Shown here one piece after another: positions 33,709 to 42,496 of a stretch of 64,000 nucleotides of DNA; the first letter of the stretch is position 1; each line of letters begins with the position of its first letter. The notes beneath the pieces were generated by a model. That model saw nothing but the letters and a program-made list of their open reading frames with translations, was not told where the DNA came from and did no database searches. Source of the stretch: Pseudomonadota bacterium (GTDB lineage Bacteria; Pseudomonadota; Gammaproteobacteria; Burkholderiales; Burkholderiaceae_B). The DNA lies in NCBI GenBank assembly GCA_023389155.1, contig JAEWEV010000013.1, positions 1 through 64,000 of the forward strand, read 5' to 3'. The translations under genes were made by a program, and so were the position numbers.

Positions 33709-36021
33709 ATGACTACCCACACCCTGTCCCGAAACCCGGCAGACCCTTCCACTCCGACATCAGCCGGTCCCGATAGACTGATCGAACTGTCTGTCGCGGG
33801 CATGACCTGCGCCTCTTGCGTGCGTCATGTCGAGAAGGCACTGGCCGGGGTGGAAGACGTACATGCGGCAAGTGTAAACCTGGCGACCGAGAGAGCGCAG
33901 GTGCGGGCACCGCAGCACCTTGATCCCACACTGCTGACGCAAGCTGTAGCGCGCGCGGGCTACGAGGCTAAGGTCATCAGCAATCCACGGCAAAGCAGCG
34001 ATGAAGACGTCAAAAGAAGGGAAGCCGAGAGGGAAAATATCAAGCGTGATCTGATTCTGGCTGTGGTGCTCGCATTGCCTGTGTTCATCCTGGAAATGGG
34101 CGCACATGCCAATGCTGCATTTCATCATTTCATTGCGGAAACGCTCGGAACTCAGAACAGTTGGTATCTCCAGTTCGTGCTGACATCGGCCGTTCTTGCC
34201 GGTCCTGGCCGCCGCTTCTTTGCAAAGGGCGTTCCTGCTTTGCTCCGTATGACACCTGATATGAATTCCCTGGTTGCGGTGGGAACGACAGCGGCGTACC
34301 TGTACTCGGTGGTTGCGACATTTGTACCCAGCTTGCTGCCGCAGGGCACGGTGAATGTTTATTTCGAAGCTGCCGCCGTGATCGTGGCCCTGGTACTGCT
34401 TGGTCGATATCTTGAGGCGCGCGCCAAAGGAAATACGTCCGAGGCGATCAGTCGTCTGGCCGGTTTGCGTGCCCGCACGGCAAGAGTCCGAAGGGCCGAC
34501 AGCGTCACGGAAGTGGCAATCGAGAATGTGATCGTGGGCGACATGATTGAGTTGCGTCCCGGTGAGCGCATCCCGGTTGACGGGGAAGTGACTGAGGGCA
34601 GCAGTTTTGTGGATGAGTCCATGATCAGCGGCGAGCCCATGCCGGTGGAAAAAACCGCCGGCTCTTCCGTAGTGGCAGGAACGGTGAATCAGAATGGAAC
34701 CCTGGTATTGCGTGCAACCGGTGTGGGGGCAGACACGGTACTGTCGCAGATTATCCGTATGGTCGAGCAGGCGCAGGGTGCCAAACTGCCGATACAGACC
34801 ATGGTCGATCGCATTACCATGTGGTTCGTTCCCGCAGTCATGCTGATCGCGGCAATCACCTTTGTGATATGGATGCTGACGGGGCCGAAGCCGGCGCTGG
34901 GATTTGCGTTGGTGAATGCGGTAGCGGTATTGATCATTGCCTGCCCCTGCGCCATGGGCCTGGCAACGCCCACTTCGATCATGGTGGGTACAGGCCGTGC
35001 AGCTCAAATGGGTATTCTGTTTCGCCAGGGCCAGGCACTGCAGACGCTGATGGACGTACGGGTGGTTGCCGTCGATAAAACCGGCACGCTCACGCTCGGT
35101 ACGCCTCAACTGAATGATCTGACAGTGACCAATGGATTTGATCCGGACGAGGTGCTGGCGCTGGTGGCAGCAGCAGAAAGCCGTTCCGAACATCCCATTG
35201 CCCGTGCCATTGTGGCGGCGGCGCAGGACAAGGGGCTGGCCCTGATGCCGATCACCCGTTTCGAATCACTGACTGGCTTGGGTCTTTGCGCCGAGGTGAA
35301 TGGTAAACGTATTCTGGTTGGGTCCGAGCGTTTGATGAAGCAGCAGGATCTGGATCCTTCAGCGTTTTCCGGGGTCGCCACCAGCCTGGCCGATCAGGGC
35401 AAGACGCCCCTTTATGCGGCGATCGATGGCCGGCTCGCAGCGATCATTACGGTCGGCGATAGCATTCGTGATACGACACCCGGAGCCATTCATGCGCTGC
35501 ATGAGCAGGGTCTCAAAGTTGTGATGGTCAGTGGCGATAACAAGCGTACGGCACAGGCCATTGCACGCGAACTCGGGATCGATGATGTGGTAGCAGAGGT
35601 GATGCCTGATGCCAAGGCAGAGACGGTCAGGCAGTTGCAGAAAACCTATGGTCCCGTGGCCTTTGTCGGGGACGGGATCAATGACGCACCTGCCCTGGCT
35701 GTGGCTGATGCCGGTATAGCCATCGGATCGGGGACCGATATTGCGATGGAATCGGCTGACGTCGTGCTGATGTCCGGTGACCTGTCGAATGTGCCGCGGG
35801 CCATTGCCCTGTCTCGGGCGACCATGCGCAATATCAGGCAGAATCTGTTCTGGGCCTTTGCCTACAACGTTGCGCTGATTCCGGTGGCTGCAGGCGTGCT
35901 GTTTCCCTGGAACGGTGTGTTGCTGTCGCCCATGTTTGCGGCGGGCGCCATGGCCCTGTCCAGCGTCTTCGTGGTCATGAATGCCTTGCGCTTGCGTCGT
36001 TTTGCAGTCACGGCGTCCTGA
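33709..36021 (+). CDS. copA: Copper-exporting P1B-type ATPase
   Basis: A 770-residue inner-membrane pump that exports Cu(I) to the periplasm. One N-terminal metal-binding domain has GMTCASC (Cys34, Cys37). The membrane copper motif Cys-Pro-Cys is at 412-414 (IACPCAMGLATP), the phosphorylated Asp456 is in DKTGTLT, the HP motif is in SEHPIARA, and GDGINDAPAL lies near the end. Length is normal. It is driven by the CueR-type promoter and followed by cueR. Confidence 0.96.
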   Translation: MTTHTLSRNPADPSTPTSAGPDRLIELSVAGMTCASCVRHVEKALAGVEDVHAASVNLATERAQVRAPQHLDPTLLTQAVARAGYEAKVISNPRQSSDEDVKRREAERENIKRDLILAVVLALPVFILEMGAHANAAFHHFIAETLGTQNSWYLQFVLTSAVLAGPGRRFFAKGVPALLRMTPDMNSLVAVGTTAAYLYSVVATFVPSLLPQGTVNVYFEAAAVIVALVLLGRYLEARAKGNTSEAISRLAGLRARTARVRRADSVTEVAIENVIVGDMIELRPGERIPVDGEVTEGSSFVDESMISGEPMPVEKTAGSSVVAGTVNQNGTLVLRATGVGADTVLSQIIRMVEQAQGAKLPIQTMVDRITMWFVPAVMLIAAITFVIWMLTGPKPALGFALVNAVAVLIIACPCAMGLATPTSIMVGTGRAAQMGILFRQGQALQTLMDVRVVAVDKTGTLTLGTPQLNDLTVTNGFDPDEVLALVAAAESRSEHPIARAIVAAAQDKGLALMPITRFESLTGLGLCAEVNGKRILVGSERLMKQQDLDPSAFSGVATSLADQGKTPLYAAIDGRLAAIITVGDSIRDTTPGAIHALHEQGLKVVMVSGDNKRTAQAIARELGIDDVVAEVMPDAKAETVRQLQKTYGPVAFVGDGINDAPALAVADAGIAIGSGTDIAMESADVVLMSGDLSNVPRAIALSRATMRNIRQNLFWAFAYNVALIPVAAGVLFPWNGVLLSPMFAAGAMALSSVFVVMNALRLRRFAVTAS

Positions 36022-36054
36022 CGGATGCAAATCCATGGAGTGGGAGAAACAAAT

Positions 36055-36447
36055 ATGAATATCGGTGAAGTATCGGCGATCACAGGCGTGAGCGCAAAAA
36101 TGATCCGTTATTACGAAAAAATCGGATTGATCCGACCCGTCGGTCGCAGTGAGGCGGGCTACCGTAAGTACACCACGCAGGACCAGCGGATCCTGTCGTT
36201 TATCCGCAGGGCTCGCGAACTGGGGTTTTCGCTGGAGCGTATCAAAATGCTGATTGGTCTGTGGGAAGATACGTCGCGCCATAGCGCCGATGTCAGACAG
36301 CTGGCTCGACAATATATTGATGAGCTGGACGAAGATATTGCCAAATTGCGTTCCATACGTGACGAGCTGGCCTATCTGGCAGATCATTGCCATGGTGATA
36401 ACAGACCGGACTGTCCGATTATTGAAAGACTGGCAAATGGCGGCTGA
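36055..36447 (+). CDS. cueR: Copper-sensing MerR-family regulator
   Basis: From the ATG at 36055 (GGGAGAA upstream), 130 residues. MerR-type winged HTH (MNIGEVSAITGVSAKMIRYY), dimerisation helix, then the metal loop with Cys112 and Cys120 (CHGDNRPDC), at the same spacing and positions as E. coli CueR, which bind a single Cu(I). It lies 33 bp after copA, so it is probably co-transcribed with its target. Confidence 0.94.
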   Translation: MNIGEVSAITGVSAKMIRYYEKIGLIRPVGRSEAGYRKYTTQDQRILSFIRRARELGFSLERIKMLIGLWEDTSRHSADVRQLARQYIDELDEDIAKLRSIRDELAYLADHCHGDNRPDCPIIERLANGG

Positions 36448-36648
36448 CCCCCGCTTGCCGGATAGTAAGGCGCCACGATTGGCATGTCCGGCTAGTCGTG
36501 CCCTGGCCTGACAGGCTGTATTTCCGTTGTTTCACAGATGTGATAAAGTCAATTCAGGCGCGCAATGCGCCTTCCGAGTGCTGGCTGGCCCGAAAAAAGC
36601 AGTCCGCGGGCCGCCCAGGTTGTGATCCACTATGATCAGGAGGTTCAC

Positions 36649-38280
36649 ATGGCTAACGCAACATTTATCACACCGGACAATCAGGTCCCGGATCTGAAAA
36701 ACTATAACCTTTTCGATTGTGATCCGGCACTGCAGGAAGCGCTGGTTGAATTCTCTGCGGGCGATGCGGCTGAAGATTGCCGCGATTATGGCGGCAAGCT
36801 CGGTTCTGAAGAGGTGCTGCACCTTGCGCAACAGGCCAATACGCACGGACCCGAACCTGCGATATTCACTCGCACCGGCGAACGTCAGGACGCCGTGACC
36901 TTTGACTCCTCGTGGCATACTTTGCTGGGTATGCTGTTTGACATGGGGGTGCATTCCTCCGCCTGGCAGGATGGAAGACATGTACGGCGGGCTACCTTGT
37001 TTTATCTGCACGCACAGATCGAGGCGGGTAGCCTTTGCCCTGTGACCATGACCTTCGCATCCGTGGCGGCGCTGCAGGATCAGCCGCTGTTCTCAAGGCT
37101 TGCTCCGTTAATTTACAGTCGTCATTACGATGGCTCGAATGCCCCCCTTGCGCAGAAACGCAGCATGATGATCGGCATGGGAATGACAGAACGGCAAGGC
37201 GGCTCCGATGTTCGCAGCAATACCACCATTGCGATTGCCAAAGGTTCGCATGAATCACTGGCAGCATACGAATTACATGGGCATAAATGGTTTTTCTCAT
37301 CTCCCATGTCGGACGCGCATCTGGTGCTGGCCAACGAAGAGGATCAGCTCAGTTGTATTTATGTACCACGCTGGCGACCCGACGCAAGCAAAAATGCTGT
37401 GCAGATTCAGCGTCTGAAAAACAAGCTGGGAAACCGCTCCAATGCCAGTGCTGAAGTGGAATTTGACGCAGCCTGGGGCCTGCGCATTGGAGAGCAGGGC
37501 GCGGGTGTACCTGTAATCTTGCGCATGGTCAATCAGACGAGGCTTGATTGCGTACTGGGCAGTGCCGGACTGTTGCGACAGGCAGTTGTGCAGGCCATTC
37601 ATCATGTTCGTTATCGGATGGCCTTTGGCAGGCGCCTGGCAGATCAACCCTTGATGCAATCGGTGCTGTGTGATCTGGCGCTGGAAAGCGAAGCCGCGCT
37701 ATGGCTCGGTTTGAGCCTGGCCAACGCGGTTACCCGTCAGGAAGATCCTCTGCAAGGCGCGCTGTTACGCATCGTGGCGCCTGCTGCCAAATTCTGGGTG
37801 TGCAAGCGCAGCATCGCTGCGATCGCCGAGTGTATGGAAGTGTGGGGCGGCAACGGCTACATTGAAGATGCGCCTTTGGCCCGGCTGTTGCGTGAATCGC
37901 CGGTCAATTCCATCTGGGAAGGCTCCGGCAATGTCATGTGTCTGGACGTGTTGCGGGCGCTGTCGCGGCACCCTGATGCAGCTGCTCTGCTGTTTGATTC
38001 ACTCGCCGAGGATTGTCGCGCAGATCCGGTGTTGACTGCAGGGGTAGAGGAGCTGAACCGATGGCTACAGGGATCGGCCGCTGACTTGCAGGCGCAGGCA
38101 CGCAGAATCACGCAGCGCCTGGTCCTATTGTTCCAGGCCACCTTGCTGTACCGGCATGCACCGACCTGGGTTGCCGAAGCCTTTGTGCGCAGTCGCTTTG
38201 AAGACAACGCAGGTGTATTCGGGATCACTCCGTGTTTGGACGCGCCGGCCATACTGGAGCGCGCCTATCCGCCGCTGTAA
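36649..38280 (+). CDS. aidB: AidB-like acyl-CoA dehydrogenase family protein
   Basis: From the ATG at 36649 (AGGAGG upstream), 543 residues, the length of E. coli AidB. AidB-type motifs are seen: MGMTERQGGSDVRSNTT, the flavin-domain block MEVWGGNGYIEDAPLARLL and SPVNSIWEGSGNVM. E. coli AidB binds DNA and FAD and is induced by alkylation damage; its reaction is unknown. The extended C-terminus beyond the dehydrogenase core is typical. No Ada site or alkylation gene is adjacent. Confidence 0.9.
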   Translation: MANATFITPDNQVPDLKNYNLFDCDPALQEALVEFSAGDAAEDCRDYGGKLGSEEVLHLAQQANTHGPEPAIFTRTGERQDAVTFDSSWHTLLGMLFDMGVHSSAWQDGRHVRRATLFYLHAQIEAGSLCPVTMTFASVAALQDQPLFSRLAPLIYSRHYDGSNAPLAQKRSMMIGMGMTERQGGSDVRSNTTIAIAKGSHESLAAYELHGHKWFFSSPMSDAHLVLANEEDQLSCIYVPRWRPDASKNAVQIQRLKNKLGNRSNASAEVEFDAAWGLRIGEQGAGVPVILRMVNQTRLDCVLGSAGLLRQAVVQAIHHVRYRMAFGRRLADQPLMQSVLCDLALESEAALWLGLSLANAVTRQEDPLQGALLRIVAPAAKFWVCKRSIAAIAECMEVWGGNGYIEDAPLARLLRESPVNSIWEGSGNVMCLDVLRALSRHPDAAALLFDSLAEDCRADPVLTAGVEELNRWLQGSAADLQAQARRITQRLVLLFQATLLYRHAPTWVAEAFVRSRFEDNAGVFGITPCLDAPAILERAYPPL

Positions 38281-38497
38281 GTAATAGCAAATGCAATGGC
38301 TTACAACCAGCATGGTGGCGGGAGCCGGGTCGCCCGCCACCGCGCCCTCATTCTGGTTTCTGGTTTGCGCAGATTGATGGCGCAGCGCTCGGGTTGTCAG
38401 CATCAGGCTGCCAGCTTCTATCAAAACATCAAGCGATCAAAGCCATTAAACCTTCACGGCCTCGCACAGTGGTCGACCACAGGTCACTGTGCCTGAT

Positions 38498-39799
38498 TTA
38501 ATGCAGCTTGACCCGTGGCGTGCTGCGTTTGAGCAGCAGGCGACCCAAAGCGACTGCCCCGGTTCTTGCAATACCCAGTATTGTCATATGATGCATGAGA
38601 TGCAGACTCATATACATAAGCCGGGCAAGCAGGCCTTCTACAAAAAGGCTTTTGCCAGTCAGCACGCCCATCAGGCTTCCCACTCCCTTATTGTGTCCCA
38701 CCGAGACAAGTGATCCGTAGTCTTTGAAGACAAACGGCTTGCCCGTGCCAGCCGTGCCCTTGATACGCGCCGACAGCTCGGTGACCAGATAGTCGGCCTG
38801 CTGATGCGCGACCTGTGCTCGCGCTGGCAGATAGTGCCCATCTTCCCATTCGACTTGTGCACAGTCGCCCATCGCATAAATGGCGGTATCACTGGTACGA
38901 AGTGTCTTGTCGGCAATAATCTGATTGATCTTGTTGGTTTCCAATCCGAGTTGTGTCAGAAAGCCCGGAGCCTTGATGCCCGCTGCCCACACCGTCAGAT
39001 CCGCCGGATAACTGTTGCCGTTGGAATCGGTCAGGCCCTTTTGCTGTACCGATGCCACCAGCACAGATGTTCGCACGTCAATGCCGCGCTGCTTCAGCAA
39101 TTTACTGGCTGCGACCGAGGTTTTCTCGGGGAGTGCGGCCAGAATGCGCGGGCTGCCTTCGAGCAGGGTAATGTGAATATCCTTTTCCGGATTGAGTTCG
39201 TTGATACCATAAAACCCAAGATCCTTTCCTGCCTCCAGCAGTTCGGCCGCCAGTTCGACACCCGTTGCACCGCCGCCCACAATCGCAATATTCAGGGTGA
39301 GATCGGCATCCGTCTTTTTTCTCTGGTCGGCAGAAATCAGTTCACGCAGAAATTTCAGTCGAAATTTTTCGGCCTGCTCTGTAGAGTCCAGTGCAGTGGC
39401 GTATTCTTCAGCCCCCGGTGTGTTGAAGAAGTTGGAGCGGCTGCCAACAGCCATCACAAGTGTGTCGTAGGGAATATCACGTGCAGAAAATATTTCTTCG
39501 CCTTCGCTGAATACCGGTTTGACGTGAATGGTCCGGGCCTGCCGATCAATATCATCCATTTCACCGGGTACAAAAGTGAAGCCGTGATCTTTGGCCAGCA
39601 TTGCATACGACAGGCCTTCACGATGGATATCCAGCGTGCCCGACGCCACTTCGTGCAGTGACGGTTTCCAGATATGAAACACGCCGGCGTCCACCAGAAA
39701 AATATGTCGCGGACCGAATTTGCGTCCGAGTTTGGCAGCCAGTTCAAGTCCGCCTGCCCCACCGCCCACTATGACGATTCTGTGTTCCGATATTTCCAT
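38498..39799 (-). CDS. ndh: Type II NADH:quinone oxidoreductase
   Basis: A 433-residue membrane-associated flavoprotein that passes electrons from NADH to quinone without proton pumping. The FAD motif IVGGGAGGLELAAKLG is at the start and the NADH motif IVGGGATGVELAAEL in the middle; WAAGIKAPGFL and DTAIYAMGDCAQVEWEDG fit NDH-2. The C-terminal amphipathic/hydrophobic segment (GLLARLMYMSLHLMHHMTIL) is the membrane anchor. Length matches E. coli Ndh. Confidence 0.93.
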   Translation of the reverse strand: MEISEHRIVIVGGGAGGLELAAKLGRKFGPRHIFLVDAGVFHIWKPSLHEVASGTLDIHREGLSYAMLAKDHGFTFVPGEMDDIDRQARTIHVKPVFSEGEEIFSARDIPYDTLVMAVGSRSNFFNTPGAEEYATALDSTEQAEKFRLKFLRELISADQRKKTDADLTLNIAIVGGGATGVELAAELLEAGKDLGFYGINELNPEKDIHITLLEGSPRILAALPEKTSVAASKLLKQRGIDVRTSVLVASVQQKGLTDSNGNSYPADLTVWAAGIKAPGFLTQLGLETNKINQIIADKTLRTSDTAIYAMGDCAQVEWEDGHYLPARAQVAHQQADYLVTELSARIKGTAGTGKPFVFKDYGSLVSVGHNKGVGSLMGVLTGKSLFVEGLLARLMYMSLHLMHHMTILGIARTGAVALGRLLLKRSTPRVKLH

Positions 39800-39872
39800 C
39801 GTGATTTCCTGTAGTTCCAGTTGAAATAGGAAGAACCAGTCTTATTCTAGTGGAAAACCATGGGTTTGACAG

Positions 39873-39905
39873 ATAAAAACCGGCCAGGAATGCCCAGGCC
39901 GGCTT
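39873..39905 (-). terminator. Intrinsic terminator of the esterase-like gene
   Basis: On the minus strand, GCCGGCC and GGCCGG form a GC-rich stem around a TGGGCATTCCT-type loop, followed by TTTTTAT. It lies just after the stop at 39928, between that gene and the upstream side of ndh. Confidence 0.75.
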
Positions 39906-39927
39906 GATGAGATCTCAGCAACAGGGC

Positions 39928-41289
39928 TTATTTTGCCTGCAACAGCTCCGGTGTTTTCAGCAGGATAAGTTCATTGTCGTCCTGTTTATTCGGTTCGCGG
40001 CTGGAGGAAAACGGGAAGTTGTTGTCATTGCCAACAATAATATGTTCGCTGTCGACCACATCCACATTCTCGATAGTAAAAAACGGAAATTGCAGCACGC
40101 CATCGGTCAGGGGTTTACGCGCTTTTTTATTCGGATCGGAGATTTTCAGCAGATCGATATAGGCGATTTTTCTGACTGCTTTGCCGGCATTGTCCGGACC
40201 GAATTGCACCTTGTAAACCCGTTTGAACCGAGGCAGATCAGAGAAGCACGTCTTTGTATCGGCACCGTCCTTACATGCTTTATCGGGCGTGCCTTCGCCA
40301 TTGTCGCGTTCAATGATAAGTCCGTTGTTCGCATCGATCATATTGAAATCGCCAATGGCATGGTGGGCAGCTTCCAGCGGATAAAGCCAGGAGCGGCCGG
40401 TCCATTTTTCTGCCGCAACATCAAATTCAAGCACACGTAAAACTGTCATGCCCTCCGCTGTTTCCCAGGATTTCTTTTCTTCATCCCAAACGGGACCTTC
40501 AAGAAGGGGATACAGGAATTTTCCATCGGGTGATGCCGCCATGCCTTCGAAGCCTTTGGAGCGTTTCAGGTTCACGTCTGTGTAGCTCTCCCCTGGGGCG
40601 CCGGCAGTGGCGACTTGATAATTATCCGGCGACTGTATCGTGCGACCTTCTACTTGCGTATCGAAGACAGCCTGTACCTTGCCGTCAAGATCGGTCTTGA
40701 TCAGAAATGGCCCAAACTCCTCGCCGATCCAGATGGCGTTGTCGATGATCTGAAAACTTTCGGTATCGAAATCAGACCCGGTCAGGTATCTTTCTTTTGT
40801 TCCTTCATGAACAATACGGAACGGTACTTTCTTTTCAGGATCGCTCAGGAATACCGTTTTCAGGTGCCTGAATTCGCCGGATTGCCAGTCAATATTGTAT
40901 TGGTTCAGATATAGCATGGAGTCGGGTGAGTTGGCCTTGTTGCCTGAGCCGTTGTCGGTGATGATCCAGACGCTGCCGTCTTTCATGACCTGAATGCCGG
41001 AATGGCCCTGCAGTGGCTGGCCTTCGATTGGCAGACTGATGCCCGTCTCACGACCATTTGACTTGCCCATGACGGAGGCCAGTTTTTCAACACGCTTTTT
41101 GCTGGTGTATTTACCTGCAGATTTCAGGTCTGCGGGAGCGTTGTCAGGTGCGGCAATGGTGCTGTTGGCCGGCAGTATCGCGTGGCCCTCCAGTATTGCC
41201 GGCACTTCGGTTTGCGCCTGCGCATAACCTCCGGCAGCAGCCAGACCAAGAGCCATTGCGAGCACGGAAAAACGGTATCGGATTGTCAT
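39928..41289 (-). CDS. Secreted phytase-like / esterase-like family protein
   Basis: From the ATG at 41289 (CAGGA upstream), 453 residues; an ATG at 41298 is possible. Signal peptide ends near YAQAQT. The body fits the 'esterase-like activity of phytase' family (PF13449 type), a beta-propeller-like secreted domain, with ...GFEGMAASPDGKFLYPLLEG and IWIGEEFGPFLIKTDLDG. Family members are periplasmic or extracellular and poorly characterised; phosphate-ester hydrolysis is a family-level guess. Confidence 0.82.
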   Translation of the reverse strand: MTIRYRFSVLAMALGLAAAGGYAQAQTEVPAILEGHAILPANSTIAAPDNAPADLKSAGKYTSKKRVEKLASVMGKSNGRETGISLPIEGQPLQGHSGIQVMKDGSVWIITDNGSGNKANSPDSMLYLNQYNIDWQSGEFRHLKTVFLSDPEKKVPFRIVHEGTKERYLTGSDFDTESFQIIDNAIWIGEEFGPFLIKTDLDGKVQAVFDTQVEGRTIQSPDNYQVATAGAPGESYTDVNLKRSKGFEGMAASPDGKFLYPLLEGPVWDEEKKSWETAEGMTVLRVLEFDVAAEKWTGRSWLYPLEAAHHAIGDFNMIDANNGLIIERDNGEGTPDKACKDGADTKTCFSDLPRFKRVYKVQFGPDNAGKAVRKIAYIDLLKISDPNKKARKPLTDGVLQFPFFTIENVDVVDSEHIIVGNDNNFPFSSSREPNKQDDNELILLKTPELLQAK

Positions 41290-41397
41290 GTAATGCATCC
41301 TGCATGAGGTTGGAAACCCGCAAGCATAAAGGATGAGTATGACAAGTGTGTGTAAGCAGAAAAGGCGCAGCGATCACTGCTTTTTACACAGCAATCG

Positions 41398-41835
41398 TTA
41401 TTTTTTTATATATTGCGCAGCCAGTGCGTCCAGTTCTTTGCTGTTGAACAGGTCGATGCACTTCATGGTTTCGTAGCTGCCGCCTGTCGAACCGCTGCGC
41501 GTGGTCTTGAGGAACTCCTGCACCAGCGTCTCTGCCGCTTCGTTCGCTTCGAGCGGGACAGTCATATATTCCAGGTAGGCTGAGGCGGTATTGCTCCAGT
41601 CTTCCTGCAGTGGCTGGCTGCCGGCCTGTTTGCTGACTGCCGCGCCGCAACGGGCCAGGGACCAGTATTTAAACAGTTTGATCTGGTTATCGGCGGTCTT
41701 TAGCTCTTCGGCAGGCAATCGCGTAAAGGATTGCATGCCATCTGCGGGTTTGGCTGCGTCGGAGGCGTAACTGATGTGACTTCCCATCGTGACAAGGCAG
41801 CTCATGACAATAGTCAGGCAAACTCTGCTTTTCAT
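41398..41835 (-). CDS. tai4: Tai4-family type VI immunity protein
   Basis: From the ATG at 41835, 145 residues. Signal peptide ends near SYASD, so it acts in the periplasm. The mature part matches the Tai4 family, with an LARCGAA segment, a helical core and SYETMKCIDLFNSKELD at the end; the two cysteines probably form a disulfide. Tai4 dimers plug the active site of the amidase Tae4. The start overlaps the effector stop by four bases (ATGA), which couples translation of toxin and antidote. Confidence 0.88.
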   Translation of the reverse strand: MKSRVCLTIVMSCLVTMGSHISYASDAAKPADGMQSFTRLPAEELKTADNQIKLFKYWSLARCGAAVSKQAGSQPLQEDWSNTASAYLEYMTVPLEANEAAETLVQEFLKTTRSGSTGGSYETMKCIDLFNSKELDALAAQYIKK

Positions 41836-42326
41836 TTCAATTCCCACAGATAGGCTTTCTCGGGGACAAATGTCCCATTGTCAGGGTCAGCGTACAAATG
41901 GCAGGAATCGGCGCACTGCGCGCCGTCCCAGAGTGTGACATGGCCCGCTGCATCGTCCCAGCCGTGGCCCTTGACCACAAGAATGCCTTTTTTGCCGGCC
42001 AGCTGCTTCGGCGTGGGTGCTCCGCTGATTTCAACATCCGCCTTGCCAAGTGTGCTTTCCAGAAAACGTATCGTATCATTGACACGATACATATACCATT
42101 GACCATCACCCCCACTGCTGACCGCGTAACCGGCAGAATTTGACGGAATACGGATGCCGCTTCGGTTGAGTACATAACTCATGCGTATCGGGCAGGCGTT
42201 CTGGAAAATCAGGTTGTCGGTATTGACTTTGACTTTTCCGCCGATCAGGTCGCCCACCATTTTGACGGGTTTATTGACCTGGATAAAGGTATTCCAGGCG
42301 TGGTCGAATTTGGGTCTGTTTGCCAT
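41832..42326 (-). CDS. tae4: Tae4-family type VI amidase effector
   Basis: A 164-residue protein without a signal peptide, as expected for a T6SS cargo. It matches Tae4 peptidoglycan amidases, which cut the D-Glu to mDAP bond in neighbours' cell walls. Catalytic Cys45 (QNACPIRMS), His129 (AGHVTLW) and Asp140, flanked by Cys138 and Cys142, sit at the same spacing as C44, H126, D137 and the C135-C139 disulfide of Salmonella Tae4. No structural T6SS genes are in the window, so it is an orphan pair. Confidence 0.92.
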   Translation of the reverse strand: MANRPKFDHAWNTFIQVNKPVKMVGDLIGGKVKVNTDNLIFQNACPIRMSYVLNRSGIRIPSNSAGYAVSSGGDGQWYMYRVNDTIRFLESTLGKADVEISGAPTPKQLAGKKGILVVKGHGWDDAAGHVTLWDGAQCADSCHLYADPDNGTFVPEKAYLWELK

Positions 42327-42354
42327 CGGGCGGTCTCCGGTCTGTGATACGACG

Positions 42355-42398
42355 ATGCTATAGTGACGCTATATTGATGCTATAGAGATGCTATAGAG
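42355..42398. repeat. Four tandem 11-bp repeats (ATGCTATAGAG) upstream of tae4
   Basis: Units at 42355-42365 (ATGCTATAGTG), 42366-42376 (ACGCTATATTG), 42377-42387 and 42388-42398 (both ATGCTATAGAG). The last unit is a perfect copy of the third. They lie 29-72 bp upstream of the Tae4 start, in the promoter region. An 11-bp period places each unit on the same face of the helix. They could be stacked operator sites, or slippage-prone repeats that change promoter spacing. Confidence 0.8.
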
Positions 42399-42496
42399 TT
42401 TCGCAGGATGATGTTGCAATAAATTTAAATGTTGGATGTCATTTTGTTACTATGTGTTGATTCACTACCCAGATTTCTGAAATTCGCAAGGTGAAA

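Noticed and set aside
33760..35193. A 477-codon frame antisense to copA
   Set aside because: No family resemblance; the copA frame carries all P-type ATPase motifs.
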